A DNA stretch of 64,000 nucleotides from Lagopus muta (lineage: Eukaryota > Chordata > Aves > Galliformes > Phasianidae): assembly GCF_023343835.1 (NCBI RefSeq), contig NC_064437.1, positions 18,161,501 to 18,225,500 of the forward strand. Reading direction: 5' to 3'. The translations under genes and the position numbers were made by a program. The notes below the pieces were generated by a model that saw only the letters and a program-made list of their open reading frames with translations, had not been told where the DNA came from and ran no database searches. Below, in pieces: positions 1-12,200 of the stretch. Every line of letters starts with the position of its first letter. The stretch's first letter is position 1.

Positions 1-766
1 AAAATGCTTCTTACAACACTGGGAATGTTGACTTATGAGAAAGCAGTCCCTCCCAAGCCAGAACGGAAAAGAGGATTATTGCCAGAATGAATAACAGCAC
101 ATTTCCTTTGTGGCATTTTAGCATGGGCTGAGGCAATACTAAGCTAATCTTCAAAACATGAGAAAACACACAATTTTCTTATCTTCTTTTTTTAATTAAC
201 CTAGAAGCTCTATACTCCTGCTTCCTATGCCTCGATGGAGTTGTGAGGGAAACTTACTCAGTTCAACTGCAGAAGCAAACTTTGTGCAGGAAGGACTATG
301 CATGTTGCTCCAAAAGTAATGCCTCCTATTTATTTCCATTAAAATTACAACATGCAAAGATACAACAGATCACACTATTTGATAGAGCAAATTATCAGTT
401 ACAAAACACTTCCCATTTTTCAACATAGTCACCACCATTAACTATTTCACTGAGAACCTGCGTGCTGCGCTCACAAAAATTGCACCAGTGGAGGTGACCC
501 ACTGTCACAACTTTATCTGCCAAATAGCTTAAATATCACAGTTCTCCTGAGGCAGAAGCGGAGAACAAAAGTGTTACTATTCACATAGGGGCTCATCAAA
601 AGGAACTTTTGCTGACACGTAGCATGCTGAAAAGGAAGTGTTAACAAACTGACAACAGAAGTGTACAATTGCTACAGATCTTCAAACTTGAGATTGCAAC
701 ACAGACTGCTTACAACAGCAGAAGAGTTCACCAATTCTATGTTTAGCAGAGATACAGAAATATTAC
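1..766 (-). other. DPH5: DPH5 intron 3 (partial)
   Basis: Intronic sequence running off the left edge. It contains the mariner fragment near 303-515; the remainder shows nothing recognisable, and exon 4 is not inside the window. Confidence 0.8.
303..515. mobile_element. Mariner-like DNA transposon fragment (Galluhop type)
   Basis: The stretch begins with the terminal sequence GTTGCTCCAAAAGTAATGCC followed by TCCTATTTATTTCC, and continues through CATAGTCACCACCATTA to GGAGGTGACCCACTG. I recognise this as one end of the avian mariner family Galluhop. The opposite terminal repeat and most of the transposase region are missing, so this is a dead, truncated copy. The inner boundary is approximate. 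Confidence 0.75.
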
Positions 767-875
767 CTGTAAACCACAGCAGCCCACTGCATTCATTATT
801 GAAGCATTATGAATGACCTGGTATGGGATTCCCAACTTTACTGCACGTAGCACTAAATCACTGTGTGTTGTGGCC
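767..875 (-). CDS. DPH5: DPH5 coding exon 3
   Basis: 109 bp, entering in phase 2 (completing Gly87) and leaving in phase 0. The acceptor is CACAG|GGCC and the donor is TTACAG|GTAATA. It encodes residues 88-123, starting ATTHSD and ending GCCGLQ, a block strongly conserved in the DPH5 family. Confidence 0.95.
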
Positions 876-3800
876 CTGTGGTAAGAAGGGGAAAAGGATT
901 AAAATCTGAAAAGACAGTAACCAAGGATTACTGGCATAATGGTTTGTTTTGAAAACGAAGTTAAACTCTACTCAGAAAGGACAATGCAAATGTGCCAAAA
1001 GGCCGAGAATGACTTGACTAATTGTTAGGGAAAGTAAAAACTCACACAACATTTTGATGTGTTGTCTTCAGCAGCTGAAAATACCAAAAGCCTCATACAT
1101 TACCATTCCCAGCTTTCTGGTAAAACTCTTAACACTAGGACAAATGTTGCTTTTTAAAGTAGCTTTGGCAACTACTTGAAAATGAAAGTTTCAATTGTCC
1201 TTTGTCTTCTGCAGTTGTCTGCTGGACATGTGTTGAACTGTAAACTTCAGCTGTGTTTGGCACAGACTTCAGCAAAACCCCAGTATTTCCTTACTCACTG
1301 CACAGCCAGTCCTTCTCTCACTTAGGAAATGTTACGAAAGCAATTCTTTCAAACAAGACCTTTGAGCACATTTCACCGCAGTTTGTTCAATGCCTTGATT
1401 TTGACTGTCAGCTTTTATAAATATTTAGCCCAAAGGACTCTCAAACTAAGGGGTCTACTAGTCTCGAGTGATCAAGTTTATTCTGAAGTAACTAAGAAAA
1501 ATTCTAGTTAAGTTTACAGCTGAACTTAATTTGGTTCTGGGTGTACAATGCTCCAAGAACCCACAGAAAACACCTTACAGTGCCTGAATCGAGAGTCACT
1601 GGGCTGGCAGGTAACAAAATCAGGATTAGAGTCCTTCTGAGATATTGAGTACAGATAGATCCAGCTAACCTTATTTTTGAGCTGCAATAATTTTTAAAGG
1701 TGTCTTGCTTGGACATGTGTTTACGTACATGACGGGCACTCAGTTTTCCACATAAAATATGAAAATGCACCTACCCTCTGCCTAAATTTGAATGACTTCA
1801 GCCATCTCATTGCAAAGATGTACCACACATTTCTGGCCATTCCAAAGGAAAAAACAGCACATGCTGATCAGAATACTTAAATAGGAAAACTGCTTTCACC
1901 GTGGCCTGGTTCAGTTACTCTAAAAGAATTTCCCTTACTTTTGGTCTGCGAATTTCCACCAATCAGCAGATCAGGAACACAAATGTGGCAGCAGCTGGTA
2001 AGGCTGTAAGGATGAGTCATCAAAAAAAAAAAGAAATCAATTTCACTGGAGGAAAAAAAAAATAGAGGAATCTGGATTTAGGAAATCAAATGACCAAGGG
2101 ATCAGCTGGCTTTATTCACTGAAATTTGCTCCAGCCAGCACTTTCTCCCAGTAGATCTGTCCATAATGACTATAGATGAAAGCAGAAGTGCCCACATGGA
2201 ACATTCAGCTAATATCAGCAAAAGCTTGGTGGAGTCAGCCCTCTGCACCCACAGCTATGCTGGTGTATTTTCTGTCACAGATGCCACTTTAAGATTTTTA
2301 TGGGTACTAATAACATAAATATTAGCACAGTCTAGACGAAGGTGGGCTTTCCAATACAATACTAGAAGTGTCAGGCTCCTGCTGGCTAGCACATCCATTG
2401 GCTGTTACTATGTCTGCAGGAGGAATGCTGTGAATAACAGCGAGAACTCAACACAGGCACGATTTCATCACTCTAACCATTAACCACAGACACCTGAGGT
2501 TTCCTAAGATGGCCAAGTACTCTTCTTACTGGCAAACATATTTGAAAGTCTAAGATCAGCTGCAGTCACGTGGCTTCTACCCAGCTCTCATATGGCTTCT
2601 CTTAGGACAGAAACAGTCAGGTTTCTTTCCAAAAAACCTCCTGAAGACCTAAATCCTTACAGCCATACATAGGCAAAGGAGCAGTTCTACCTGCAATACT
2701 GAGGCCATAAGCAATAAGACACTAGCAACTCATTCTAAGAAAGGGCAATTTTCTACAGTATGTTATGGTTAATCAGAATTGAAAAATTTCTTCACTGAAA
2801 CTAATGATACACGTGGCAAATCAAGTTACTGCTTTCAAGTAGCAATTCCATTTCAACAGATGTAGAGGTTTTGTAGTGTCTTACATCTGTCACAGGATCA
2901 CAGCAGAAGGGTGCAGGCAATGCAGCTCCATGCTAATTCTAATTTTGATGTTAACTATGCACTGGAATGCAATGAGTATTTCTGAAATGCAGCATTACCT
3001 TTCTCTAAACACTAGTTTAATGTAATATTCTATTGCCAATTCCTTTCAACCTGTGTTTACAGAAATTAGCCACTTTTGACAGATATGACAGATTAGGCAG
3101 ATTTTGACAGATATGTACTTTGCTCCTACTTTTCATAAACTCTGTTTTTTCATTCACAAACAGGGTGCTCAGTGATTTGATTTTTCTTGTGCCCCACAGC
3201 ACTATGCTATAAATCTTGAATCACCAGCTGGAGACTAAAAGCTCTTCTGTGTGGTCTGACATTACAGATTGATGATGCCTGACCAAAAAGACAGACGGGG
3301 GATCCTCCTGGTAATAGGAAAACACTATACCTTTCAACAGCACTAAGGGGTGGAAACAAAAGGCTTAATAAACCAAACCGAGGAGACATTTTTAACTACC
3401 TAAGCCATTTTAAAGACTAGCATATATCAAAGCATAAGCACAGTACAATCAACAGTCAGAGTTCAATTTAAAACATCTGAGAATTACAGCTGCAGTTTAA
3501 ATGTACTAATCACAACTAAAAGAACACTTTCTCAAAATAGCACATTTCTTGATTATGTGATAACCCTGAATCTAGCAGATAAAACATGGAACAAAATATT
3601 TTCTATAGAAGGTAGCATTACGAATACGTGAGCGCTGAGGGAAAGATTTATACACTCCAGAAAGCCCACATTCATATATATAAGGGATGTCTGGGTGAGG
3701 AATCTCAAAGTAAGATGAAAGCATAGACAACTACAAGTATATTTTGTATGCAATTGAAGTATATGAAGACAAAAAGTGATTCTGGACTAAAAATCTGTTT

Positions 3801-6002
3801 CTTCATTAAGAATCACGGCTATGCAGAATGGCCATTTCCTCTTGAATGAAGAAAGTGATCAAGTTAGAGCAATAACTAAAATGTTGCTTCAGCTTACCCA
3901 AAGGGATCACCAACTACAAGAAAAGCGACATCACAAACATCAGCTTCTTTCAAAATGCTATCTGCTTCTTGTTCCACTGTTTCTCGATCAGCCAAAATCA
4001 GTTCTTTTCCATAAAACTCCTCCTGGATATCAAAATTAACAAGAAACAGCAATAAGACACTTGGGAGTATATTTGTATTTCCTGGTATAATTATTCATGG
4101 ATACCGGAAAGGAGAACGGGACAATGATCCCTAGCTGTTTTACCCACATCTTAAGAGAACCGTGCTTCCCCATGCTAAAACACTCGAGGTTCCCATTATG
4201 CAGCTCTTAAGCTGACAAAAATTACTGTTAATCATATTACTCCAGTAAGGACTTCGCTGGAAATGTAGCTCGATCACACCCCCATTCAGATCTAGTAGGT
4301 GGGCTCTAGGCCTAGTAATTACACCACTCATCCTATTGCAGGGCATCCTTTCTTACAGCTCAGAGCCAGCTGCTCAGGCTACTTATAATGGTGACATCAA
4401 ATCAGATACAAATATGATGCTAGCTATACCATAACCTTATCTTTACAGCTTTCATGTTTCCTTAGTACTTTGCAACTAACCGCGCTTAAGGAATAAATTC
4501 ATACCAATCTTTCATCTTCAGTTCTTTGTATGAAATACTTCGCCACATATATGGGTAAATACATATTTGATTGTGTTCACTTTTCTTCAGCAGCTCACTA
4601 ATCACTGGGTCTCTTCCTATGTTTTAAACACCTTGTTCGCACGTTAGAATCAACTTAGGTTAGTTACAGAAACATGTTTCCTGACCATCCTGAGCATATG
4701 TCTACCTAAGTAGACTTTTCACATTCTCTTTACATGATCAAAGTCTGTTGTTTTTCTGTTTGCTTGTTTTTTCCCAGGGCATAGATCAACAAGGGTGTTT
4801 TGTTCTGAATAGCACTCAGCAAATTTGGGCAGCATGACAAATACTAATGGCTACATAAAACTTGTAAGTCAGTTATAGTCCAGAAAGATTTTACTCTTGA
4901 CTTCTCCCGAGTCCTCAGTGCTAGCTTCATCTTTGCCCATAAGCAATTGATGAAAGAACCATAATAGTTGTACAGAACAGAAATAGTGCTTCATTCCAAC
5001 ACCCACCCAACAGATACAGCACTGGATATCAGACCTCACCTACTGGGTTTCAGTCCCTTTTTAAAATGATGCTCCGAGACTGCTCCACAATGCAAATCAA
5101 AGCATACTGATTGCAGATCTAAAAAGCCCTCTCTTGACCTAAACTAAAATGTAGACTCATAGGAGGTGTGGCATCAAAACACAGAAGGCTGGTTTAGACA
5201 AATTCTAATGGCTTCTCATTAAAGTTTTAGACAGGCCACCAAGCCAAACTACACTGGGAATCTAATCTTCTTGTTAAAGTATTTAAACGGTCATTTTTGC
5301 TTTGCGATTTTCCAACCAGCCAACAGCAACAAAAAACATTTCCTTGGGATCGATTCACTTCAGTTCAGCCCACTTCAGTGCGCCGAATGGAGCAGCCAAC
5401 GTGAGCACCCGGCCGCATGGCAGCACACACAGGGGCACCATAGACAGCCCTGCCCTCGTTTTTATCACCGGTTGTCCAGTAGGGCGCTACCCCGGGCTGC
5501 CTGCAGCCCACCCGGACACAAGGGACGCCAGCAGGCAGCACAGCGCCTCGGCCTGACAGAGGTTCAAGGCCCCAGACGTGTTTTCTGGTGTGTTCTTTTA
5601 TTTTTAATTCGGAGCAGACATTTTTCTCGCCAAGCCCTCCAACACCTCAAGCTGTGCACGTGTGGCTCGTACTCTGAGATGAAAACTCGGGTCGAAACGC
5701 CAACGCGACCCGTAGGAGGGCGGATTTTATCTTCTCCCAACTCCTCCTATAAGCACAGCGAGCGAACACCGCGTGCGTGCCGCTTCTGAGGACGCGCCGT
5801 TACTTTTCCCGTTCCCGACGCCGTGCAGGCAGTGCGGCGCGCAGACGGGCCGGCAGCACCGACCTACCAGCGCCTCCTTCCCCACGGTAAGCATAGATGT
5901 GTAGGCCTCCAGGTACACCCTGCGGCAGCGCCGCACGGCCTCCAAACCCTTCACCGTGATGTCCTTGGCGTCGCCCAGGCCCAGCCCGACTAGATAAAGC
6001 AT
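767..6002 (-). CDS. DPH5: Diphthine methyl ester synthase, 5' part of gene (partial)
   Basis: Cytosolic SAM-dependent methyltransferase of diphthamide synthesis. It methylates the modified histidine of elongation factor eEF2, the residue later targeted by diphtheria-type ADP-ribosylating toxins. Three minus-strand exons are visible: 5868-6002 (residues 1-45), 3898-4022 (46-87) and 767-875 (87-123). They join in frame through GT-AG introns (phases 0 and 2). The product opens with [20 protein letters not shown], the conserved family N-terminus, and carries GDPFGATTH at residues 83-91, the SAM-pocket signature. The family is about 285 residues long, so about 160 residues lie left of the window; I found no further exon in 1-766. 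The start at 6002 has A at -3. It is divergent from the aldo-keto reductase gene and shares its CpG island. Identification rests on recognising the family sequence and is firm. Confidence 0.96.
876..3897 (-). other. DPH5: DPH5 intron 2
   Basis: It is 3,022 bp of AT-rich sequence. A short direct repeat, TTTTGACAGATATG, occurs twice between about 3070 and 3115. I recognised no transposable element and no other exon. Confidence 0.85.
3898..4022 (-). CDS. DPH5: DPH5 coding exon 2
   Basis: 125 bp, phase 0 in and phase 2 out. The acceptor is CCAG|GAGGAG and the donor is TTTGG|GTAAGC. It encodes residues 46-86 plus two bases of Gly87, including the GDPFG part of the SAM-binding signature. Confidence 0.95.
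4023..5867 (-). other. DPH5: DPH5 intron 1
   Basis: It is 1,845 bp long. The first 450 bp or so next to exon 1 are CpG-rich and belong to the shared island; the rest is ordinary AT-rich intron. I see no repeat and no further coding exon. Confidence 0.85.
5868..6002 (-). CDS. DPH5: DPH5 coding exon 1
   Basis: It encodes residues 1-45, from the ATG to ...KEAL. The donor read on the minus strand is CTG|GTAGGT (GT at 5867-5866), phase 0. Immediately upstream of the ATG on the minus strand is a C-rich tract ending CCCAG, which looks like an acceptor. A non-coding upstream exon is therefore possible and would place the true transcription start further toward 6060-6100. Confidence 0.95.
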
Positions 6003-6194
6003 GCTGGCCTGGGAGGGGGGGGACGGCTGAGCTGCCGGGCCTGGTTTTGCTGCCTCCCGCCGTCACGGAAGAGGAACGAGCGCGCGCACCACAGCCGCCC
6101 CGCCCCTCCCGCCGCCGCCGGTGGCAGTAGCCCCGCCCCTCCGCGCGTGGCTTCGCTCGGCCCGCAGAGGCCGCCGGGAGCTGCGTTGCGCGGC

Positions 6195-6270
6195 ATGGCT
6201 CTTGGTGGGCTGGGGGGCTGCCCCGCGGTGCTGCTCCGCAGTGGTCGCAGCATCCCGGTGCTGGGGCTCG
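6195..6270 (+). CDS. Reductase exon 1 (coding part)
   Basis: It encodes residues 1-25, MALGG...PVLGL, plus the first base of Gly26. The donor is GGCTCG|GTAAGT, phase 1. It lies inside the CpG island, and the residues match the first beta strands and the start of the conserved GLGT turn of the family. Confidence 0.92.
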
Positions 6271-9200
6271 GTAAGTGCCCGCCGGTACAGCCCGCCCGCC
6301 GCTGTAACGTGGCAGGAGGCGGCCGCGGGGCCCCGGTTCCCCCGGCGCTCTACGGCGGTGCCTGTGCGCTGCCGGTTCCCGGCGGCCCCTACTTCCCGGC
6401 AGTTCTGCCTGCGGGCCCTGAGGCGCCGGGAGCAGCCCCGGCGGAACGCGTCCTCCTCGGTGGCTGCTCCCGCCTTTGGCTGCGGCGGTGCTGAGCGGCC
6501 GGAGAGCCCTCGGGTCTCATTAAGAGCTCGTGAACGTGTGGAAAAAGAGATTTCCATGGGGTCGCATCTGTTCTGGCAATGCCAGTTGTGGTATAGGAGG
6601 CCATTGTGTTAAGTGAGCAAAAGGCCGCAGGTTTACATTGCTTTTATTTATTGTAAGTGTGAAGAGTTATTTTCTCTCTTGAAGCCTTTATGCAGCATTT
6701 GGGGATTTCATTCTGCCTCTTTGAAATCTTTCTGAAATCCTCTTCCATCCACAGCACACTCTGCAGCACGAGGACCCTTACCTGTCAATGTTTGTGATGT
6801 GCTCTTATCGCAGGTTGGTTTGGTATCCCAGGATTTTAGGTATTTCAGATAAACACACCCATCAGGGGCACTTACGTGCTTTGTTGGAGTTGTTAATCAC
6901 TCACGCTGCAGTTAATCGCTCACACAAGTATCAAATAAAATGGCCTCTGTGCCCCTTTCAGCTTTATCTTACTTCAGAACAATGATTTAGGATTCTCATA
7001 AGTGTAAAGGAGGGTAAAGTTAGAGCTGAGGCTTTAGGAGCATGTTAAGCCTCTTAAGTCAACAGGAGTTGTTTTTTTTAATCCATAAACACAGGATGGA
7101 TAGCTAGAGCTGATAGTGCTCATTTCCAAGTACCAAAATCACTTGAGCAGAATTAAAAAGTCTTAGCAGCTCAGTTCATCAGCAAAGGGGTCCAAAAATC
7201 TACAACATGTTGATAACTGCTTGTACCGTGTGCGTGTGTGCTTGTGAGGATATGGTATTATATACCCAAGGCATGAACTCTTCAGTTAGGCATCTATGAA
7301 CTCTTTAGTTTAGCGTCTATTATCATTACTTGATGTAGCTGCCCCTTTTATAGTCCTTATACAATGAGCAAAAGGTTCTGTATTGTAAGGAGTGACTTTT
7401 TTTTCTTTCACTGAATTCCTTTGTTGAATCTCTTTTTATCAATTTAGTTGACTTAGAGATTTTTTTCACAAATGCAGGAAACATTTAAATGATCCTTCTT
7501 AGAGAATGGAGTCCGTCTTATGGCCATTGTTTCAGTATTTGCTGAACTGTATTTCAGAATTGTGTACAGAAACCTCACTTTTCCATTGGAGATTGTAATG
7601 CATGAAGATTGTAATCCCAGGTGACTGGGAAAAGCAGGCTGAAGAAGTCTCCAATTTGCATGCTGCTTGCTGTCCTTCAGTCGTTTCAGTTTGTAGTAGT
7701 TTGACTGTCAGGCCTGAACTCAAACTGCAGTAAGTGGATAATGCCGTGGCAGACAATTACATTTGAGATTTTCTGGCTCAGTGCTTTCTGCAGGGTGTAG
7801 CTTTCCAGAGGTTTGGTTCTTTGACCTCAATTCTCCGTTCTTGTCCTGACAGAGTAACACTGACAAATTTCTTATGTATTTTGTAGCTTTTTCAGCATCT
7901 TGTAATATGTAGGAACCAGTAAAGTAATTTGAAGATTTTCCTGACAAATGCTGAAAAACATTGCAGATTTAAAGGTAAAAAAATTAAGAGGTGTTTATGG
8001 CCAACACTAAATACCAAGATATGCAGCCCAACACAATGGGATCTTTATCTGTGGATCTATGCTAGGTATTCCCACTTTATACTCTTCTACAAATTACTGG
8101 CTTATTTTTATTACAACTTCACTGCAATTAACTAACATTTGCAGCTCAGAAAAATTTACTGTCATGGTTCAGCTTGGTTCCTGTGACGTTTACTGAGCAA
8201 AAATGTGGAGAAAAACTTTCCTGTATGAGGAGGCATTTTCTGTGTGGCATTTTCTGCGGGATTTAAGATTTGATTGTCTTATCCTTCTAAGCATGCAGAC
8301 ATAATTGTTATCTGTGAGTAAGTCGACTTCGAGATGGTAAACATGCATGCTGCCTCTGTTGCTAGATAATCTTTCTAAAAGCTCCAAAGAAAGAGAGAGA
8401 GTTGTGCTGTGTTAAGATAGTCGCAGCTATCCATGCAGTCAGGCCAGCTGTGAGGCTGATTAGAAAGATATGCAAGTTATTTCCAAGTGATGAAACCTCT
8501 TTTATAGCAGTGAGAGTCAGCGTATGAGACATCTCATGTGCTTTCAGGCAGAGCATGTTAGCTCAGAGAGTGCCACAGCGGTCTAGAATAGCATTCTGTC
8601 ACAAATATCTGCTTTTTCTGTTCAAGCTTCAGATATCAAAAGGTGATTTATTTCCTTTTTTTTTTGTTAACTGAGCTTTCTGTTTGTCAAATTGATTTCC
8701 ATTTCACTGTTCTCTGGGTCTTCCAAACATGTAGGAGAAGAGCAGTAAGTTTGTCAAGGCTTTATGCAATAGGGGAGACAGGAAAGCAGGAGGTTAAGCG
8801 GTCTTGTTCATAAACTCTAGTGAGAGCGATGGATTTGAGCACTGCACATTATGCAGCCTGCACAGCTGATGGTCAGTCTGAAGGCCCTTGGAACAGTATG
8901 CCCAAACCTGTACTTTCAGTAAATTCTATCTGTGTTTACTTACTTGCTTATTCCCATTCTTTGTTGTCTTTCTTCTGACTCAATACAGCTCCATGGCTGC
9001 TGGCAGTGGTGAAACAAGCAGTCTTTCCTGAGACGCCTGCTGATTATTCTAAGGCAACCCAGCTTTCTGTTAAAGTATGCACAACAGCTAAGTTTTTATT
9101 TAGCAAAGCAAAATGATTTAGAACTTTTTCTTGTTTATGATGTAAACAAAAAGAAGAGACAGTAATCATGGGATTAAGTAAGCAGAGATTTGGTCAAATA

Positions 9201-12200
9201 GCATGTGATTTCCTGCCAAGATGTGTTAATAGTACCAAAAATATACATAGAATGTGTTCTTGTCAAGTTGTTCTCCATGTAAATCCTTGAAGAAGCTAGA
9301 ATTAATTACAACTTGATGAGATGAAAAAAAGATAATCTCGTGATCTCCTATCGAGGTATAAAATGAATTACAGTTTTGTATGGGAAGAGGCTTCAGGGAA
9401 AAAAAACCCTCAATAATGAGAACCATGTTTTTGTACGTGTTGTGCCTTACTCATGCCACACAGCCTGTGTTTTATTACTCGCAGCAGTGTTTGTTACAGA
9501 ATTCAGTAATGGGTGCTGCCATTATGCGAGGCGCTGCAACTGGGAAAGCAGGCAGGTGCGGCTCTGAGCAGCTTACAGTCAAATAGCCAAAGCCTGATGG
9601 AGAGAGTGAAAAAGAGTCCTAATGAATAATGTGGCGTGAGTTAATTTATAGCACTACTAACTTGCTTTAATTGCTTTTTTACTGCATTTATCCCTCTGTT
9701 GTACCAACTCAGGAGAATAATATGCACAGACGCACACACATATGATCCCTTCATAGTCAAGGGGAAGCATCTCTCCTGTCCTGAATTCAAGATGTTCCAT
9801 ATATGAGATTCCTGATGTTCATCTGTAGCTTTATCTACAGTGAATTGTAACTGAGTTTTTGCTTCCTTTGCTGATTGCAGTGTTTAAGTCTTTGCATTAT
9901 TTGCATCACAACCATACAAAACTTATTGAATTAGTATTATTCTCAGTTTTTTCCAGGAGAGGTGATTGTTTTTGCTGTGTTAGTGGTGTTTGCTTGTTTT
10001 CCTGGAGAAAAATCCCGTTACATCACTTTCATTACCTCAAGTTTCTTTGTTGTCTTTTTTTCCTCAAAATGCTACATGTAACCTGAATTGTAATGCTGAG
10101 TAGAAGCATTTTAACATTTCCTTCCATTATACACTGCTAATGCAGTTATTTGCTTCTTGATTATTAACCATAAAGTTGCTCATAGTCACTGTTAATCTTA
10201 ACTGTAGACAAAAAAAAGACCCATTTGGGACTGGAATCAAATGAGATTGTGCTTTTGCTTTTCAGTTTAATGGCAGCAGAATCAAGCCTTCTCTTCTGGT
10301 TCTCCACTCTTACTGCTTTTCTTTTTTTGTGGCTCTTTTTTCCTCAGCTTCAGAAAATTTATGGAACAGTGGTCCTGGTACCAAGAGCTATGGCACTCCT
10401 CTGTATTAATCTTACTCTGTAATAAGAATTGGCTGTTTATTTCTTCCCTTTGTTTTGTGCTTCAACCTTTTTTTTTTCCTCTTCTTTTCTAATTCTGTCA
10501 GGAATTAACTTCTCAGCCATGGTTACCGAGTTTCCTTAATAGCCTCTTGTGATGAGCAAAATGCCACATCTATAAATCTTTCTGTCTCAATTCATGTATG
10601 GTTTCAGAAAGTCTGACTCTGAGAAGTTGTACTTGAGCTTTGAGGGCCTCCATATATTTAACTTCTCTCATTTGTACAAAATGTGGCCATATTCCATGTG
10701 GGTGGATGTTTGTAGACAGTACGGAGAAAAACGTGGCCTCTTCTAACTTGGTGAAAGCTACTGGCTGTCACTTTGTGACAAATGTTGGTCTTACAGATGT
10801 GCACGTGATGCCAAAGAAAGGGATGGCCTAAATGTTAATTAAGTGCGTTGTAGTGCCAATAATTACTGTAATGAAGGCCCACATTTCAACAATGAACTAT
10901 GCAGATTCTTGAGAGTCATTGGAGCCACAATCCCAAGGCTGGTTTTCTGTGGGAAGATGTTGTAAATAAAATGTAGGAGGCCCTAATGGTTGTACTTTTA
11001 AATCTTACATTTCTAATTGCTCATTAGATGAGCAAATTATTTGCAGCCTGGATGAAATGAAGAGAGAAATGAGCTCCAGCAATGTTAAATTTTTACCTTT
11101 CACCGTGTTCCTGTAATGTAGAAGAATGATACAAAACCTTATTGGAAAAAAAAAAAAAAAAAAAAAGCCCAATTTTTGTCTTTCAGCCTTCATATAGCAG
11201 AGTTTATCTACCACAGATGTTTTCTTTGCTGGAGCTCCTTAGCATCCACAGTCCTGGCAGCACTGAGTGGTGAAGTCGCATGCTGCTGTAACCTAAGTGT
11301 AGTAGTCCCTCATGCTTCCAAGTGGGGGGAGGCAGGGACTGGTTCCTAAGCTGTCTTCAGTCCTTTCATGTTTACATGAAGTACCTGCTGTGCATGGAGA
11401 TGCAAAATCCTCATTGCCAGGTGCAGAGAGGAGAGAAAGGGGGGGAGCACTACCACTGTGGCTTCATGCCAGTTCTATAGCTTAAGCTCGGTTCCATACC
11501 TTTGTTCCTGAATGGGTGTGCTTTGCATTCTTACACACACCAGCCTAAGATCGAGTGTGCAATGTGAGAGGAGGGGCTATCAGAAATGTTGTTTGTCTTG
11601 GGAACTTTGTGAAAAGGCAGTTAAAATTCTTACGTGATAAGAATAAAAAGCATTTGATTAGAAACGTTCTTTATTGTTCTGTTTAAGTTTACGTAGCTTT
11701 TTAGTTCAGATAACTGTGTTGCTGCTGCCCTTCAATCTCATGAATGCCCTCAGATATCAGTGGGACACTGCTAGACTCAGACCTGTCAGTGTCCTCATTT
11801 CGCAGCAGTGGGATCTTGCCATGGATGACAGTTGTGCTTTATTCACTGAACAGTTTGGTAGGTATGAAGGGCACTATTATGATGTTAAAATTAGGCATCA
11901 ATTAGGGTGCTACAGTAATGAGTTGGTTTACATCCACTTTATGTTGTAAGCTATAGATAACTATAAATTACAATCCTCTTCATAGTTTTTTTTCTATCAT
12001 ATTTACAACATTTTGTGGTTTTGAATTATTAACCGGATGGTTAATTACAGTTTTTAGTTTTATTATCCCTGTGCTTTATTATATGCTAATTATGCTTATT
12101 GTAAATTATATGGAAAACTATAAGTTATAGCGGGAAAGAGTATGGTAATGTTCAACTCAGGAACAGAGTATGGACTTAATATTTGTGTCTTTTTTTCCTT

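Larger units (their letters stand above)
5370..6500. promoter_or_regulatory. CpG island and bidirectional DPH5 / reductase promoter
   Basis: A sharp rise in G+C and CpG surrounds the two divergent start codons (6002 minus, 6195 plus; 192 bp between them). Visible candidate sites in that interval are an ETS-type CGGAAG at 6066-6071, GC boxes (CCCCGCCCC type) near 6096-6106 and 6131-6140, and an alternating GCGCGC tract near 6080. No TATA box is seen. This is a typical TATA-less housekeeping bidirectional promoter; site function is inferred. Confidence 0.8.

Noticed and set aside
5271-6612. Several overlapping long frames on both strands around the CpG island
   Set aside because: GC-rich DNA lacks stop codons by composition. 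Only the DPH5 and reductase first exons match protein families.
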